Positions 13,051-13,162 of a DNA stretch of 13,162 nt are shown here, one piece after another; the first letter of the stretch is position 1, and every line of letters begins with the position of its first letter. Under the pieces are notes generated by a model. It did no database searches, was not told the DNA's origin, and saw only the letters and a program-made list of their open reading frames with translations. The position numbers and the translations under genes were made by a program. The DNA is from an uncultured Mycoplasmatota bacterium (GTDB lineage: Bacteria; Bacillota_I; Bacilli_A; RF39; UBA660), in the NCBI GenBank assembly GCA_900554615.1, contig USIB01000037.1, positions 1 to 13,162 of the forward strand, in the 5' to 3' direction.

Positions 13051-13162
13051 AGGAGAGACCCTACTATGAATAGAATAAAAATTACTAAAGTTAACTACTT
13101 GTTAACCAGAAGGGAGTTATGTCAATATTTGGTACACTATTTATAGGGGGTTTCTTCTTTTT
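13051..13162 (+). ncRNA. Candidate structured RNA or attenuator
   Basis: Bases 13055-13062 pair with 13147-13154, and 13064-13073 with 13137-13146. Together they form an 18-pair stem with one bulged A and a few G-U pairs. The 63-base interior includes a small hairpin GTTAAC-TACTT-GTTAAC (13090-13106). The 3' arm runs into a T-rich tract (TTTCTTCTTTTT) at the window edge, as in a terminator or riboswitch expression platform. No known RNA family is recognised. A short open frame overlaps it, so coding is the alternative explanation. Confidence 0.4.
13066..13146 (+). CDS. Possible 26-residue leader peptide
   Basis: ATG 13066 follows AGGAGAG (13051-13057) at a good distance and opens a 26-codon frame ending in TAG at 13144. 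The peptide reads MNRIKITKVNYLL, then TRRELCQYLVHYL. TAG is unlike the TAA used by every other gene here, and the frame lies almost entirely within the predicted RNA fold. It may be a leader peptide controlling that fold, or chance. Confidence 0.2.
   Translation: MNRIKITKVNYLLTRRELCQYLVHYL

Noticed and set aside
13119..13162. Partial gene starting at ATG 13119 and running off the end
   Set aside because: It would begin MSIFGTLFIGGFFF, which looks membrane-like. But GGGAG is only two bases from the ATG, and the sequence overlaps the predicted stem and T tract.
1..13162. Mobile element, integrase, tRNA or attachment site
   Set aside because: No transposase or integrase motifs, terminal inverted repeats with target duplications or tRNA cloverleaf were found, and all genes share strand and codon style.

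Overview
The window comes from a strongly AT-rich bacterium of the low-GC Bacillota type (G+C looks below 30% by eye; I did not compute it). Lysine is mostly AAA, isoleucine often ATA and arginine AGA. All ten supported protein genes end in TAA, and tryptophan is TGG, so the code is standard rather than mycoplasma-type. Short intergenic gaps, AGGAG-type ribosome binding sites, extended -10 promoters and terminators that reuse the ends of genes suggest a compact genome, possibly a gut Bacilli lineage such as RF39. That placement is inference. All ten genes lie on the + strand, and I see no transposase, integrase, CRISPR array, tRNA or rRNA.

Positions 1-4321 are core genome. An FtsK/SpoIIIE DNA translocase (139-2370) has its own promoter and is followed by a cytoplasmic-looking GH3 beta-N-acetylhexosaminidase of the NagZ type (2403-3479). 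Next comes the conserved pair of a DUF177/YceD protein (3572-4030) and ribosomal protein L32, rpmF (4047-4289), with a clear promoter and terminator.

Positions 4322-8309 start with an intergenic region holding two adjacent hairpins and a promoter. An AMP-forming acyl-CoA/acyl-acid ligase follows (4502-6436). After its terminator is a multi-pass membrane hybrid histidine kinase (6490-8295). Its receiver looks intact, but the phospho-acceptor His is Asn and its ATP-binding glycine boxes are eroded.

Positions 8310-11470 form the least familiar part. A well-formed promoter drives a kinase-fold protein with a degenerate catalytic loop (8393-9112). One base later begins a 548-residue protein with two HEPN-like RNxxxH modules, one near each end (9114-10760). 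After two back-to-back RNA hairpins comes a pentapeptide-repeat protein with about 30 uninterrupted repeats (10847-11470). The kinase-like/double-HEPN pair is my best candidate for an undescribed system, possibly toxin-regulator or defence, but that role is inferred only from motifs and coupling.

Positions 11471-13162 hold a secreted surface protein with a signal peptide, an NPKT sortase-like motif and a C-terminal membrane anchor (11541-13034). The window ends in a roughly 100-nt sequence that folds on an 18-pair closing stem followed by a T-rich tract. It may be a structured RNA or attenuator upstream of a gene outside the window.
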